DNA of 40,090 nt from Candidatus Nanohalarchaeota archaeon (GTDB lineage: Archaea; EX4484-52; B79-G9), in NCBI GenBank assembly GCA_030634545.1, contig DAOWAN010000009.1, positions 1 through 40,090 of the forward strand. Reading direction: 5' to 3'. A program made the translations under genes and the position numbers. Shown in pieces: positions 16,782-26,800 of this stretch. Position 1 is the first letter of the stretch, and every line of letters starts with the position of its first letter. The notes under the pieces are model-generated. The model had not been told where the DNA came from, made no database searches, and saw only the letters and a list, made by a program, of their open reading frames with translations.

Positions 16782-17933
16782 ATGGCAGATAATACAATAA
16801 AAAAATCCTTGGCTATCAATGCGAAAACAGGTGCTTCAAAGCATAAAGGTTATGCCTCGCGCCACAGACCAAGAAAAAAGAAGAAGACAACATTAGTAAT
16901 CTGTATCGACAGGGACAATGATTATGGGGAGAAAGCAGGTATTGAAGGACCGATTATAGGGAAAAAAGCGAATATTACAGCTGCAAATAAACTTGCTCTT
17001 GCTGATGCTGAAGATTCAGATGTAAATGCGCTCTTTAAGACAATCCAGACATATACAGAACTAAAGAAGAAAGATCGGGTCGAGATAGTGACGCTTACAG
17101 GGGACATGCGTGTCGGTATGGAGTCTGATCATGAAATCACAAGGCAGCTTGATATCGTGCTTGAAAAATACCTTGTGGAAGAGGCAATACTTATCTCTGA
17201 TGGTGCAGAAGATGAATATATACTGCCGATACTTCGCACAAAAATTAAGATGATATACCCGAAAAAGGTTATCATAAAACAAAGTCCGAGACTCGAAAGC
17301 ACTTATTATGTGATATATGATTTCATAAAACAGATTCTGAATGATCCCAAAGCGTCACGCTTTTTCTTAGGTATTCCTGCTATTGCTCTGCTTATCTATG
17401 CGATACTCGGTGCAGCCGGCGGTCGCCTCATACTTGGCACAATCGGGCTATATCTACTTATAAAGGGATTTCATATGGAAAATACTGTGGAGAAGATAAC
17501 TAAAGAATTCATAACCTCAGTAAGAATCAGGAAGTCATCTTTCTTTATGTATATTGTAGGTATGGTATTTCTTATCATTGGTGCTTTCAATGGCTATACA
17601 CAGGTAATGTCATTAGAAGAACAAAATATCGCATATACAACAATCCGCTTTATTCACACATCAATTATATCTCTGTTCTTTTCGGCAATATTCTTTGGCT
17701 GGGGCAATATCCTGGGCAGGAAAAAAAATAAGTTACCTCAATATATAACATATCTTTCGATTACGTTTTCAATAGCGCTTATAACATTCACAACAACAAG
17801 CTACCTGATGGATCCGAACACAAGCTATATGGATATCATATATTCTGTAATAATCGGCGGGGTGCTTTTGACAATAAGTTCTATAATAGAGAACCTTGAA
17901 AAAAAACGGAGCAGTAGACAAGCTAAAAAATAG
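16782..17933 (+). CDS. DUF373 family membrane protein
   Basis: This 383-aa protein has a basic N-terminus (KHKGYASRHRPRKKKK), then the DUF373 soluble domain beginning TTLVICIDRDNDYGEKAGI (about 36-54), with ALADAEDSDVNALF and EAILISDGAEDEYILPIL further on. Six or so membrane helices (about 195-370) and a basic C-terminus follow. The acidic CIDRDND and SDGAEDE motifs are characteristic of this archaeal family and could bind metal or nucleotide; the function is not known to me. Confidence 0.85.
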   Translation: MADNTIKKSLAINAKTGASKHKGYASRHRPRKKKKTTLVICIDRDNDYGEKAGIEGPIIGKKANITAANKLALADAEDSDVNALFKTIQTYTELKKKDRVEIVTLTGDMRVGMESDHEITRQLDIVLEKYLVEEAILISDGAEDEYILPILRTKIKMIYPKKVIIKQSPRLESTYYVIYDFIKQILNDPKASRFFLGIPAIALLIYAILGAAGGRLILGTIGLYLLIKGFHMENTVEKITKEFITSVRIRKSSFFMYIVGMVFLIIGAFNGYTQVMSLEEQNIAYTTIRFIHTSIISLFFSAIFFGWGNILGRKKNKLPQYITYLSITFSIALITFTTTSYLMDPNTSYMDIIYSVIIGGVLLTISSIIENLEKKRSSRQAKK

Positions 17934-17947
17934 GCTATTTAAAATCT

Positions 17948-18022
17948 GGTTGAAGCGAAGCTTTACGGTCGCTATAATCGCCAACCTTTTATATGGTTGT
18001 CGCCCAGCATTTTGTAGGGCTG
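17948..18022 (+). other. Inverted-repeat cluster following DUF373
   Basis: GGTTG (17948-17952) can pair with CAACC (17982-17986), and that CAACC can instead pair with GGTTG at 17995-17999. AGCG/CGCT (17954-17957, 17970-17973) nests within the first pairing. A TATA-like CTATTTAAAAT (17935-17945) lies just after the DUF373 stop. It may be the 3' end of the DUF373 mRNA or part of the RNA region that follows. Confidence 0.3.
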
Positions 18023-18034
18023 ATGTTGAGGAAC

Positions 18035-18044
18035 AAATATAAAA
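18035..18044 (+). promoter_or_regulatory. TATA box before the hairpin cluster
   Basis: AAATATAAAA is centred near 18040, predicting transcription from about 18066, two bases before the first of four consecutive perfect inverted repeats. Confidence 0.4.
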
Positions 18045-18065
18045 CTATCTCGAATAAGATATATA

Positions 18066-18214
18066 GTAAAAGCCAGAACTATTTGGACAGATGGCTTTTC
18101 CATATGCTTAAAATTGCTATGCAATTTTAGCATCCAGGAAATCTCCGATTTCCCCGGATAGATTAACGTCTTTTGGTTTTTGGCTAAGTTTGTCCATTTG
18201 GTAACGACGTTAAC
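18066..18214 (+). ncRNA. Candidate structured RNA upstream of tRNA-Val
   Basis: Four consecutive hairpins are visible: AAAAGCCA/TGGCTTTT (18068-18075 with 18092-18099); TAAAATTGC-TAT-GCAATTTTA (18109-18129); GGAAATC-TCC-GATTTCC (18137-18153), itself enclosed by ATCC/GGAT (18132-18135, 18156-18159); and TTAACGTC/GACGTTAA (18163-18170 with 18206-18213). All stems are 7-9 bp and perfect. A TATA box lies 26 nt upstream and tRNA-Val begins 12 nt downstream. I looked for RNase P and SRP RNA signatures and did not see them. The class is unknown; it may be cotranscribed with the tRNA. Confidence 0.45.
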
Positions 18215-18225
18215 TATAGTCACAT

Positions 18226-18344
18226 GGGCCGGTAGTCTAGTTGGTTATGACGTCGCCCTTACATCACGCAAATAAGGATTTTCTGAATCCTCCTGTTGCG
18301 CGAAAGAAAGGCGAAGGTCGCCAGTTCAAATCTGGCTCGGCCCA
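18226..18344 (+). tRNA. tRNA-Val (UAC) with a 45-nt intron
   Basis: The acceptor stem GGGCCGG pairs with TCGGCCC, followed by discriminator A (18344). The D arm is GTC/GAC, the T arm GCCAG-TTCAAAT-CTGGC. The anticodon stem TCGCC (18253-18257) pairs with GGCGA (18310-18314). The anticodon TAC is at 18260-18262. An intron at 18264-18308, in the canonical 37/38 position, interrupts the loop. Its helix CGCAA/TTGCG carries an inner GGATT/AATCC hairpin, giving a relaxed bulge-helix-bulge. No CCA is encoded. The spliced loop CTTACAA is standard for archaeal tRNA-Val. Confidence 0.93.
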
Positions 18345-18400
18345 CTATTATTAAGAGAAGATTCAATATGCAGATGTATACTGCAAAAAGAGGCAATAAT

Positions 18401-19294
18401 ATGACTGACACTAAAAAAACAGGTACTGAAACACTTAAGCGCGGATTCGCAAAGATGGTTAAATCCGGTGTGGTAATGGATGTTACAAATGCTCTACAGG
18501 CGAAAATCGCTGAAGATGCAGGTGCTGTGGCAGTTATGGCTCTTGAGCGTGTCCCGTCAGATATAAGAGCACATGGCGGCGTGGCAAGAATGTCACCCCC
18601 TGAGAAAATTACAGAGATAATAGAGACTGTTACAATACCTGTCATGGCAAAGGCGCGAATAGGTCATTTTGCAGAGGCACAGATTCTTGAGGCACTTGGC
18701 GCAGATATGGTGGATGAATCTGAAGTATTGACACCGGCAGATGAAGAACATCATATAGACAAGAATAATTTCAAGATTCCGTTTGTATGCGGATGCAGAA
18801 ATCTTGGCGAAGCGCTGCGCCGCATAAATGAAGGTGCGGCAATGATTCGGACAAAAGGTGAGGCTGGGACTGGTAATGTTGTCGAGGCGGTGAGGCACAC
18901 AAGAAAGATAAATTCTGAAATCGCGCTGTTAACAGGTATAAAACATGATTCAAGTGAGCTTTCGAAAAAAGCTAATGAGTATGGAGTCCCGCTGTCACTG
19001 GTAAAAGAAGTTGCGGAACTTGGAAGGCTTCCAGTAGTGAACTTCGCAGCAGGCGGTATCGCGACAGTGGCTGATGCGTCACTTATGATGCAGTTGGGTG
19101 TTGATGGTATCTTTGTGGGTTCGGGTATATTTAAATCCTCCAAGCCGGAAGAGGTAGCAAAAGCAATTGTTGAGGCAACAAAAAACTATGACAAACCAGA
19201 GATTCTGGCACAGATTTCAAAAGACCTTGGCGAAGCAATGGCTGGTATTGAGATAGCTACCCTGAAGCCTGAGGAACGCCTCCAGGAACGATAA
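18401..19294 (+). CDS. pdxS: Pyridoxal 5'-phosphate synthase, synthase subunit PdxS
   Basis: This 297-aa (beta/alpha)8 enzyme condenses ribose 5-phosphate, glyceraldehyde 3-phosphate and ammonia (delivered by PdxT) into PLP. It shows [16 protein letters not shown] near the N-terminus, substrate-binding Lys84 ([11 protein letters not shown]), Lys152 ([12 protein letters not shown]), [11 protein letters not shown] and [15 protein letters not shown] chose ATG 18401 (AGAGG about 10 nt upstream) because the longer open frame would run back through tRNA-Val. It is followed by pdxT after 90 bp. Confidence 0.96.
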   Translation: MTDTKKTGTETLKRGFAKMVKSGVVMDVTNALQAKIAEDAGAVAVMALERVPSDIRAHGGVARMSPPEKITEIIETVTIPVMAKARIGHFAEAQILEALGADMVDESEVLTPADEEHHIDKNNFKIPFVCGCRNLGEALRRINEGAAMIRTKGEAGTGNVVEAVRHTRKINSEIALLTGIKHDSSELSKKANEYGVPLSLVKEVAELGRLPVVNFAAGGIATVADASLMMQLGVDGIFVGSGIFKSSKPEEVAKAIVEATKNYDKPEILAQISKDLGEAMAGIEIATLKPEERLQER

Positions 19295-19384
19295 CCCCAC
19301 TCTTTCTTCAGCACCAGAGATTGCACGAAGCACAGTATCAACCATACACAAACAAATAAAAACCATTCCAACCAACACAAAACA

Positions 19385-19990
19385 ATGAAAATCGCAATCA
19401 TTTCTCTTCAGGGCGCATTCCAGGAACACGCCGACATCCTGAAAAAAGCATCTTCTGAACTGGACATAGAATGTGAAATAATTCTCGCAAAAACAGAAAA
19501 AGACCTGAACGGTGCACAAGGCATAATAATCCCTGGCGGTGAATCAACCACAATCAACAAACTATTAACAGAAACAGGAATAGACAAAGAAATCATACGT
19601 CTGGCAAAAAAAGAAATCCCGATTCTCGCCACCTGCGCAGGCATGATAATAATATCATCCTCAGGCGACAACCAGTGCAAAAAAACAGGTAAACTCCTTG
19701 GTCTGATAGACATGACCGTAAATCGCAACGCTTTCGGCACCCAGAAGCATAGCTTTGAAAAAGAACTTGATGTGAAAGGCATAGGCAAAATTAACGCAAT
19801 CTTCATAAGAGCTCCGGCGGTAACAAAAATAGATGATCCTGATGCAGAGATACTTACAAAAATGGATGAAAAGATAGTCGCAGTAAAAAAGGGCAATATT
19901 CTGGCGCTCGCCTTCCACCCAGAACTCACAGAGAGCACATTGATTCACAGGTGGTTTCTAAAGAGCGCAGCAAAATCACAAGATAACTGA
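19385..19990 (+). CDS. pdxT: Pyridoxal 5'-phosphate synthase, glutaminase subunit PdxT
   Basis: This 201-aa class I glutaminase supplies ammonia to PdxS. Motifs are LQGAFQEH (8-15), PGGESTT (50-56), the nucleophile Cys84 in ATCAGM, an RAPAV strand, and the His178/Glu180 pair in AFHPELT, completing the triad. There is no SD. A TATA-like CAAATAAAAACC about 29 nt upstream suggests its own leaderless transcript although it lies behind pdxS. From here the plus strand becomes strongly A/C-rich. Confidence 0.95.
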   Translation: MKIAIISLQGAFQEHADILKKASSELDIECEIILAKTEKDLNGAQGIIIPGGESTTINKLLTETGIDKEIIRLAKKEIPILATCAGMIIISSSGDNQCKKTGKLLGLIDMTVNRNAFGTQKHSFEKELDVKGIGKINAIFIRAPAVTKIDDPDAEILTKMDEKIVAVKKGNILALAFHPELTESTLIHRWFLKSAAKSQDN

Positions 19991-20171
19991 ACTCTAAAGG
20001 CGCCATGTAAACTACAGAAAAAGCGCACAGACAACCCCCAATCTCCAACACCAAATCCGCTGATTTTCACACCAACACTTAAATAAATACTGTAACAATA
20101 AACAAGTAAACCAAAATCTTTCACAAAAAAAATAATCAGTTAATCAATAACAATCAATGGAGGTAATAAAA

Positions 20172-21425
20172 ATGAACAAACTAAAATTAGGAGTTATATT
20201 CGTAGTATGCCTGCTGGCGATATCAGGAATTGCAATGGCACAGGGACCAAGCACTCAAGACACCAATACAAGATATCTTATAAAGTCTGATAGTGGCTTA
20301 CTGAAAGCAGCACTCGGTGTTAATCACAAATTCGACAATGGATTTACAACAGAATTAACAAAAGGACAGTTGAAAGCATTGGATAAATTGGGTGTAGAAA
20401 CAGAAAAAGTTGAAATATATCATATTACAGCAAGACCATTTTGCGGAGATGGAAAGTGCCACCCTGTACGTGAAAATGTTGAAACATGTCCTGAGGATTG
20501 TTCAATTTCAGTACCAATATGCGGTGATGGAGTCTGCGAAGGCGATGAAACACCAGCAACTTGTCCAGAGGATTGTTCTTTACCTGAACCCTGTTTACCA
20601 GATAACCAAATTCCATGGGGTATAGAAAAAGTTAATGGTGGCTCTGGTGGAACAGGAATAACAGTAGCAGTATTAGACACTGGAATTGACACAGACCATC
20701 CAGACCTAGTTGCAAATACAATCGTATGTGTTGGTATTGGATATGCAACTTGTGAAGATGATAATGGACACGGAACTCATGTAGCAGGAACAATTGCAGC
20801 TAATGGAAACATAATCGGTGTAGCACCAGAGGCAAACCTCATGGCAGTAAAAGTCCTTGACAAAAGAGGAAGAGGATACACAGATGACATCGCAGCAGGC
20901 ATGAGATATGCAGTAGATAATGGTGCAAACATCATATCAATGAGTTTAGGCGGTGGAGAAAGTTCATTGATTAACAGTGCAGTGACCTATGCAAATGATA
21001 ACGATGTTTTGGTCGTCGCATCCGCAGGAAATAGCGGTCCAACAGAAGGTAGTATTGGTTATCCTGCAGCAAAATCCGGCGTGGTTGCAGTAGCAGCATT
21101 TGATTCATCGGACAATATAATAGATTGGTCATCCAGAGGAGTAAATGACGGAAACTGGATAATAGAAGAAAGGGAAATAGAATTTGCTGCTCCAGGAGTA
21201 GCAATTGAATCAACCTACAAAGATGGTTGCTACACATATATGCAAGGAACATCTATGGCAGCACCGCACGTAACAGGTATCGCAGCAAGAGATTGGAAAG
21301 GTACTGCAGGAACTACAAGAACATATCTACAAGGATTAGCCGAAGATTATACAAACTCTGCTCTTGACTATGGACAGGCAGGAGACGACATAGAAGCAGG
21401 ATTTGGACTACCTATCGTGCAATAA
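20172..21425 (+). CDS. Secreted subtilisin-like serine protease (S8)
   Basis: This 417-aa protein has a signal peptide (MNKLKLG...GIAMAQ) and a propeptide-like region (about 30-85). Two Cys-rich motifs follow (CGDGKC...CPEDC, about 91-110; CGDGVC...CPEDC, about 117-135). The S8 catalytic domain has Asp169 (VLDTGID), His200 (NGHGTHVAGT) and Ser361 (GTSMAAPHV), with the oxyanion Asn in ASAGNSG. It should be exported and self-process. I chose ATG 20172 because GGAGGT lies 8 bp before it; the in-frame ATG 20157 precedes that SD. A strong terminator follows. Confidence 0.93.
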   Translation: MNKLKLGVIFVVCLLAISGIAMAQGPSTQDTNTRYLIKSDSGLLKAALGVNHKFDNGFTTELTKGQLKALDKLGVETEKVEIYHITARPFCGDGKCHPVRENVETCPEDCSISVPICGDGVCEGDETPATCPEDCSLPEPCLPDNQIPWGIEKVNGGSGGTGITVAVLDTGIDTDHPDLVANTIVCVGIGYATCEDDNGHGTHVAGTIAANGNIIGVAPEANLMAVKVLDKRGRGYTDDIAAGMRYAVDNGANIISMSLGGGESSLINSAVTYANDNDVLVVASAGNSGPTEGSIGYPAAKSGVVAVAAFDSSDNIIDWSSRGVNDGNWIIEEREIEFAAPGVAIESTYKDGCYTYMQGTSMAAPHVTGIAARDWKGTAGTTRTYLQGLAEDYTNSALDYGQAGDDIEAGFGLPIVQ

Positions 21426-21442
21426 AACCATCTTAAAATAAA

Positions 21443-21480
21443 GGAGAAGTTACTCTCCTCTTTTTTCTTTTTTTCTTTTC
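21443..21480 (+). terminator. Hairpin plus T-tract terminator after the subtilase
   Basis: GGAGA (21443-21447) and TCTCC (21454-21458) form a perfect 5-bp stem with a 6-nt loop, followed directly by a pyrimidine tract with runs of six and seven T. Transcript ends at such T-rich tracts are typical of archaea. Confidence 0.65.
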
Positions 21481-21526
21481 TTCCTCTTTCAAAACTATAT
21501 AACCCCTCCATCCCAAAAAAACACCC

Positions 21527-22108
21527 ATGCACCACCCAAAACACAGCCACAAACTCAACGAATATGCGCGGGACATATTCTTCGCAGCAGCCCTCACATT
21601 CATCATCTTCATCGGCGCCAAAGGCAACATCCCATTCATAGCAACCGCATTCGCAGCAAGCATCTACCTCTCATTCATAAACCCCTACTCAAAATACTCA
21701 ACCGCATGGAACATATCCGCATCATACATAACAGCCGCATTCTACGGAATAATACTTAACAACATCCTGAAACACGAACTCACCTCAATCAGCATATACT
21801 ACATCGCAGCCACATTCCTCATATTCGCACTCTTCGCAGAAACAATAACACTCATAAAAGCCGAACATCCGCCAGCAGCAGCAGTACTCGTATCATTCGC
21901 ATACACAGAAGTATCAATAGCCCATCTCCAGCTGTTCTCATGCCTCATAATCCTCATGATAATAATCGACTACATATTCGAAAAACTACTTGAGCACAAA
22001 AAAGATATCATCAACACAACAGAAGACGAAATAAAAAGCTTACGAAAAAACATCTTAAGAAACATCACCCACAACCCGCACAACCACAATCATCCAAAAG
22101 CAGATTAG
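21527..22108 (+). CDS. HPP family integral membrane protein
   Basis: This 193-aa protein has five or six membrane helices and the HPP signature: EHPPAAAVLVS (near 123-133), following a helix ending in TLIKA. The C-terminus is cytoplasmic, charged and His/Asn-rich. HPP proteins are small polytopic proteins; nitrite transport has been proposed for plant relatives, but the archaeal role is unknown. TATA CTATATAAC (21495-21503) is 28 nt upstream with no SD, so it is leaderless. Nearly every codon ends in A or C. Confidence 0.8.
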   Translation: MHHPKHSHKLNEYARDIFFAAALTFIIFIGAKGNIPFIATAFAASIYLSFINPYSKYSTAWNISASYITAAFYGIILNNILKHELTSISIYYIAATFLIFALFAETITLIKAEHPPAAAVLVSFAYTEVSIAHLQLFSCLIILMIIIDYIFEKLLEHKKDIINTTEDEIKSLRKNILRNITHNPHNHNHPKAD

Positions 22109-22182
22109 AAAAAACAAAATCTTATTAAAATTAGACACTCAATTATATATATCACAACAGTATATCACGGAGGTGTCAGGAA

Positions 22183-22998
22183 ATGGTAAACTTAGAGTCT
22201 ATATCAGATAAGGTTGTCGAACAGTCAATACTATATCTCCCAAAAGTTGCTATGGCAATCATAACATTGATAGTGGGCCTATGGACAATAAAACTGCTCA
22301 TCAGCATGCTCACAAAGCAGATGAAATCCAAAAAAGTAGAACTTTCACTGCAGCACTTTCTGGAAAGCCTATTCAGCATCATGCTAAAGGTGATGTTATT
22401 CATAACAGTGATATCCATGTTCGGCGTCGAGATGACATCATTCATCGCAGTCCTGGCCGGTGCAGGTCTGGCAGTCGGACTGGCCCTGCAGGGAAGCTTA
22501 TCCAATTTTGCAGGAGGCGTATTGATACTGCTCTTCAAGCCATTCAAAGTTGGAGACTTCATTGAAGCACAGGGGCACAAAGGCACAGTTCACAAGATAC
22601 AGATATTCAACACAATCCTCAAGACCATGGACAACAAGACAGTCATAATCCCAAACGGTCACCTATCCAACGACAGCATAATAAATTACACAACAGAATC
22701 CCAAAGAAGAGTAGACATGACATTCGGGATCGGATACAACGACGACCTCAAAAAAGCAAAAAAAGTCCTGGCAGGCATCATCAGCAAAGACAAAAGAATA
22801 CTCAAAGACCCCGAACCCATGGTAAAAGTATCTGAACTGGGCGACAGCTCTGTAAACATCGCAGTCAAAGTATGGTGTAAAGGAGCAGACTACTGGGATG
22901 TGCGCTTCGACATGCATGAAAACGTAAAACTGGAATTCGACAAAAACAAGATATCAATACCTTTCCCGCAAAGCGATGTGCATATATACAAACACTAA
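22183..22998 (+). CDS. mscS: MscS-family mechanosensitive ion channel
   Basis: This 271-aa protein has three membrane helices. TM3 carries the Gly/Ala-rich pore sequence (VLAGAGLAVGLALQGSLSNFAGG, about 90-112), followed by the beta domain with FKVGDFIEAQGHKGTVHKIQIFNT and NGHLSNDSIINYT. It opens on membrane tension to relieve hypo-osmotic stress. The strong SD GGAGGTG (22169-22175) lies 7 nt before ATG 22183, in contrast with the leaderless neighbours. The length equals that of E. coli MscS. Confidence 0.93.
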   Translation: MVNLESISDKVVEQSILYLPKVAMAIITLIVGLWTIKLLISMLTKQMKSKKVELSLQHFLESLFSIMLKVMLFITVISMFGVEMTSFIAVLAGAGLAVGLALQGSLSNFAGGVLILLFKPFKVGDFIEAQGHKGTVHKIQIFNTILKTMDNKTVIIPNGHLSNDSIINYTTESQRRVDMTFGIGYNDDLKKAKKVLAGIISKDKRILKDPEPMVKVSELGDSSVNIAVKVWCKGADYWDVRFDMHENVKLEFDKNKISIPFPQSDVHIYKH

Positions 22999-23140
22999 AC
23001 ACAACCAGTCAGGACACAAAACCAACTAGGCGCAACGCCCTCCACCCTATGTCTTGACTCTCTTTTCTTTTTTCTTCTTCTCTTTCCCTTCTCCCTAGAA
23101 CACTCAACAATTATAAACATCCAAAATCAAAAAACCCAAT

Positions 23141-23743
23141 ATGGAAAAACTCACAAAAGAGCAGGGCGAACATCTCATAAAAGAAGCAAGAAGATACCTT
23201 GAATCCCTTCTATCCGGAAAAGACCATAAAATCGACAACACAGAAGAATGGCTAAACAAAAGATACGGCATCTTCGTAACCCTCCACACACACCCTGACC
23301 ACGACCTTCGCGGCTGCATCGGCTTCACAGAACCAATATACCCCTTATACAAAGCAGTAACCGAAGCAGCAACATCCGCCGCCCTTTACGACCCAAGATT
23401 CCAAGAGGTCACAAAAGAAGAACTAAACAACATCATAATCGAAATATCCATCCTAACACCCCCGCAAATCATCCCCCACCAGAACCCAAAAGAACTCCTC
23501 GAAAAAATCACACCAAAAAAAGACGGCTTAATATTAAAAACAGGAACAAATCAAGGTCTATTTCTCCCCCAAGTCTGGGACCAGCTTCCCGAAAAAATCG
23601 AATTCTTAGAAAACCTCTGCTATAAGGCAGGCGCCCACGACAAAGACGCGTGGCAATACAAAGACACAGAAATATACAAATTCCAGGTACAGATATTCGA
23701 AGAGGTCGCGCCAAAAGGCAAAATCACCGAAATCAAAGACTAA
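23141..23743 (+). CDS. AMMECR1 domain protein
   Basis: This 200-aa cytoplasmic protein contains the AMMECR1 signature LRGCIG (about 57-62) within GIFVTLHTHPDHDLRGCIGF, followed by AATSAALYDPRF and the IEISILTPPQ strand. The family is conserved across archaea and eukaryotes, with an unknown, possibly catalytic role around the invariant Cys. A TATA-like TTATAAAC is about 27 nt upstream with no SD, so it is leaderless. A pyrimidine-rich tract at 23058-23090 probably terminates the upstream mscS transcript. Confidence 0.9.
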   Translation: MEKLTKEQGEHLIKEARRYLESLLSGKDHKIDNTEEWLNKRYGIFVTLHTHPDHDLRGCIGFTEPIYPLYKAVTEAATSAALYDPRFQEVTKEELNNIIIEISILTPPQIIPHQNPKELLEKITPKKDGLILKTGTNQGLFLPQVWDQLPEKIEFLENLCYKAGAHDKDAWQYKDTEIYKFQVQIFEEVAPKGKITEIKD

Positions 23744-23815
23744 AACCCGCCCACATTCAAAAAACAAACACAACACACAAATTGATATATAAATAAATAA
23801 GAACAAAAAAATATT

Positions 23816-26800
23816 ATGAATTACACAAAAAAACAAAAAAAGAACCTAATTCTTCTCCTCACATATTCCACACTGATCTTAATCATAACACAAATTACAG
23901 CATATAGCCAACATCATACAGTATACCTTGCATCTCCACAAGACAACATCTACACCAATCAGGACAATGACACTCTCAAGTTCATCTACAGCCACACAGG
24001 ATATCTCACAGGAACAGTGAACTGCACCCTGTACATTGACGGGACTGCAGTAAACCACACAGAAAATATCGCAGCAGACACAGACACACAGGTATACTCA
24101 AACCAGACCATAAGTGAAGCAACTCACAACTGGTGGGTCAACTGCACAAACGGCACAGGTTTTGAGTCATCCATTGACATAGGAGAAAATTTCACCTTAA
24201 ACATCGACAGGACACAACCATCCACAACATTCACAAGTCCAACACCGGCTGATGGAAACATAACAACAGATAACTGGGCATATATAAACACAACAAGAAC
24301 TGACGCAATTTCACCAGCCAACCTCACAACATTCATAGACTGGAACTATAGTCTTATTGGCTGGTGGAGATTCAACGAAGAGCCAGGTGAAAACAACACA
24401 TTTTTCCGCGACTGGTCAAGCTACGGCAATAACGGCACTTGTTCAGGAAACTGCCCGGACTACACAATCGGCAAGTTCGGCAAAGCAGTACGGTTCAATC
24501 AGACCAGCGATTCTGTAACAATACCTGATTCAACAGACCTTGACATTGTAGATGAGATAACAATAGAATTTTGGGCAAAACTGAACAACATATCAATAAA
24601 AAGCATATCCACAGGATCCTCTCACAGTTGCGCATTGCTTAACAACGGCAGTATTATGTGCTGGGGAAGCAATTCCCAGGGACAGCTCGGTGACAATTCC
24701 AAAACAACCAGATATGCACCTGTCTATGTTTCAGGTATCAGCACTGCAACAGATCTCTCTTGCGGAAACTATCACGCCTGCGCAGTCCTCGACAACGGAA
24801 GTGCAATGTGCTGGGGAGATAACAATTACGGACAGCTCGGAGACAATGACCAACCGACAGATAAAGACTCCCCTGTATATGTAGCCAACATCACAAATAC
24901 ATCAACCATATCTGCAGGATACTATCACACCTGCGCAGTCCTTGACAACGGAAGTGCAATGTGCTGGGGAGATAACAATTACGGACAGCTAGGCGACGAT
25001 GACCAGCCCACAGATAAACATTATCCGGTACATGTAATCAACATGACAAATGCTTCAACAATATCTGCAGGATACTATCACACCTGCGCCGCCCTCGACA
25101 ACGGAAGTGCAATGTGCTGGGGAGATAACAATTACGGACAGCTTGGAGACAACAACCAGCCCACAGATAAACACTATCCGGTATATGTAGCCAGCATCAC
25201 AAACGCATCAACCATATCTGCAGGACACCGCCACACCTGTACAGCCCTTGACAACGGAAGCGCAATGTGCTGGGGATATAATTATTACGGGCAGCTCGGC
25301 GACAATTCTACAACATCCAGATATGCACCTGTCCATGTATACGGCATCACAAACGCAACCACTATCTCCACTAAATATTTCCACACCTGCGCAGTATTAG
25401 GCAACGGAAGTGTAATGTGCTGGGGATACAATGATTATGGACAGCTTGGCAACGGCGACTACCCAAACAAAAAAATCATCCCCATCTACGTTTCAGATAT
25501 CACAACAGCAACCCGGATATCCAACGGATATCGCCACACCTGTGCAGTATTAGACAACAGCAATATCATGTGCTGGGGGGATAACAGCCTGGGACAGATA
25601 GGCGACAGCAATAATCCGACTGACAAACACACACCAATCTACATATCCAGCGGCATTGCCGCATCCTCTCTCAACCTTGGGTATTATCACACATGTGCAG
25701 TATTAGACAACGGAAGTGCAATGTGCTGGGGATATAACGATCAGGGGCAGCTGGGTGACGGAGACGACCCGGTAAATAAAGATTCCCCTGTATATGTACC
25801 AAATATCACAAATGCATCAACCATATCTGCAGGATACTACCACACCTGTACAGCGCTCGACAACGGAAGCGCAATGTGCTGGGGTAATAACGGCATGGGT
25901 CAGTTGGGTGACGGAGATTCACCGAACAACAAAAATACCCCCGTCTATGTATTGAACATCACAAATGCATCAGCCATATCTGCAGGATACTATCATTCCT
26001 GCGCATCGCTGGACAACGGAAGCGCAATGTGTTGGGGAGATAACAGTGAAGGGCAGTTAGGTGATAACACCACAGTAGATAAAGACTACCCGATCTACGT
26101 ATCAAACATGACAAACGCAACCGATATATCCTGCGGTGATGATCACACCTGTGCCCTACTTGACAATGGAAGTGTCATGTGCTGGGGATATAACAATGAC
26201 GGAGAACTGGGAGATAATTCAACAATAGATAAAGAGTTACCAGTCTATGTATATGGCATCACAAATGCCACTGCCGTATCCAGCGGAAGTTATCACACCT
26301 GCGCTCTCCTTGACAATAGAAGTGTCATGTGCTGGGGTGAGAATGGTGACGGGCAACTGGGGGACAACGATATGGGAACAGACAAAAACAGACCGGTCTA
26401 CGTACATGGCATCACAAACGCTATCTCAATATCCTGCATGGGTTATCATTCATGTGCACTGCTTGACAATGGAAGTGTCATGTGCTGGGGAGACAATAGT
26501 GAAGGGCAGCTGGGCGATGGAGACGCACCTACTGATAAAAGCACACCTGCCTACACAACAGGAGTCACCAATGCAACTTCGATATACTCTGGATATATGC
26601 ACACCTGCGCCATAGTTGAGAACAGCGAAATCATGTGTTGGGGCAGCAACGAGTACGGTCGTCTTGGCGACAACAGCTTCAGAGACACCCCAAAAGACAC
26701 CATTATGCCTCTATTAGCTAAGAGCGCAACTGCATACGGTATCTGGTACAATTTTGGACCAAAGATAATATCCACTTTCAACAACGAACGCCTTTCCTCA

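Noticed and set aside
17948-18213. RNase P RNA or SRP RNA
   Set aside because: None of the conserved core sequences of these RNAs could be found on either strand of the region.
17972-18223. Open frame of 83 codons on the minus strand upstream of tRNA-Val
   Set aside because: It lies opposite a run of perfect hairpins, has no ribosome-binding site and an unremarkable composition; the RNA explanation is better.
18296-18400. 35-residue N-terminal extension of PdxS
   Set aside because: It would start inside the tRNA-Val gene; ATG 18401 fits the family N-terminus and has an SD.
24600-26700. CRISPR-like periodic repeats
   Set aside because: The 153-bp period is a protein repeat (RCC1) in one long reading frame, without short direct repeats and unique spacers.
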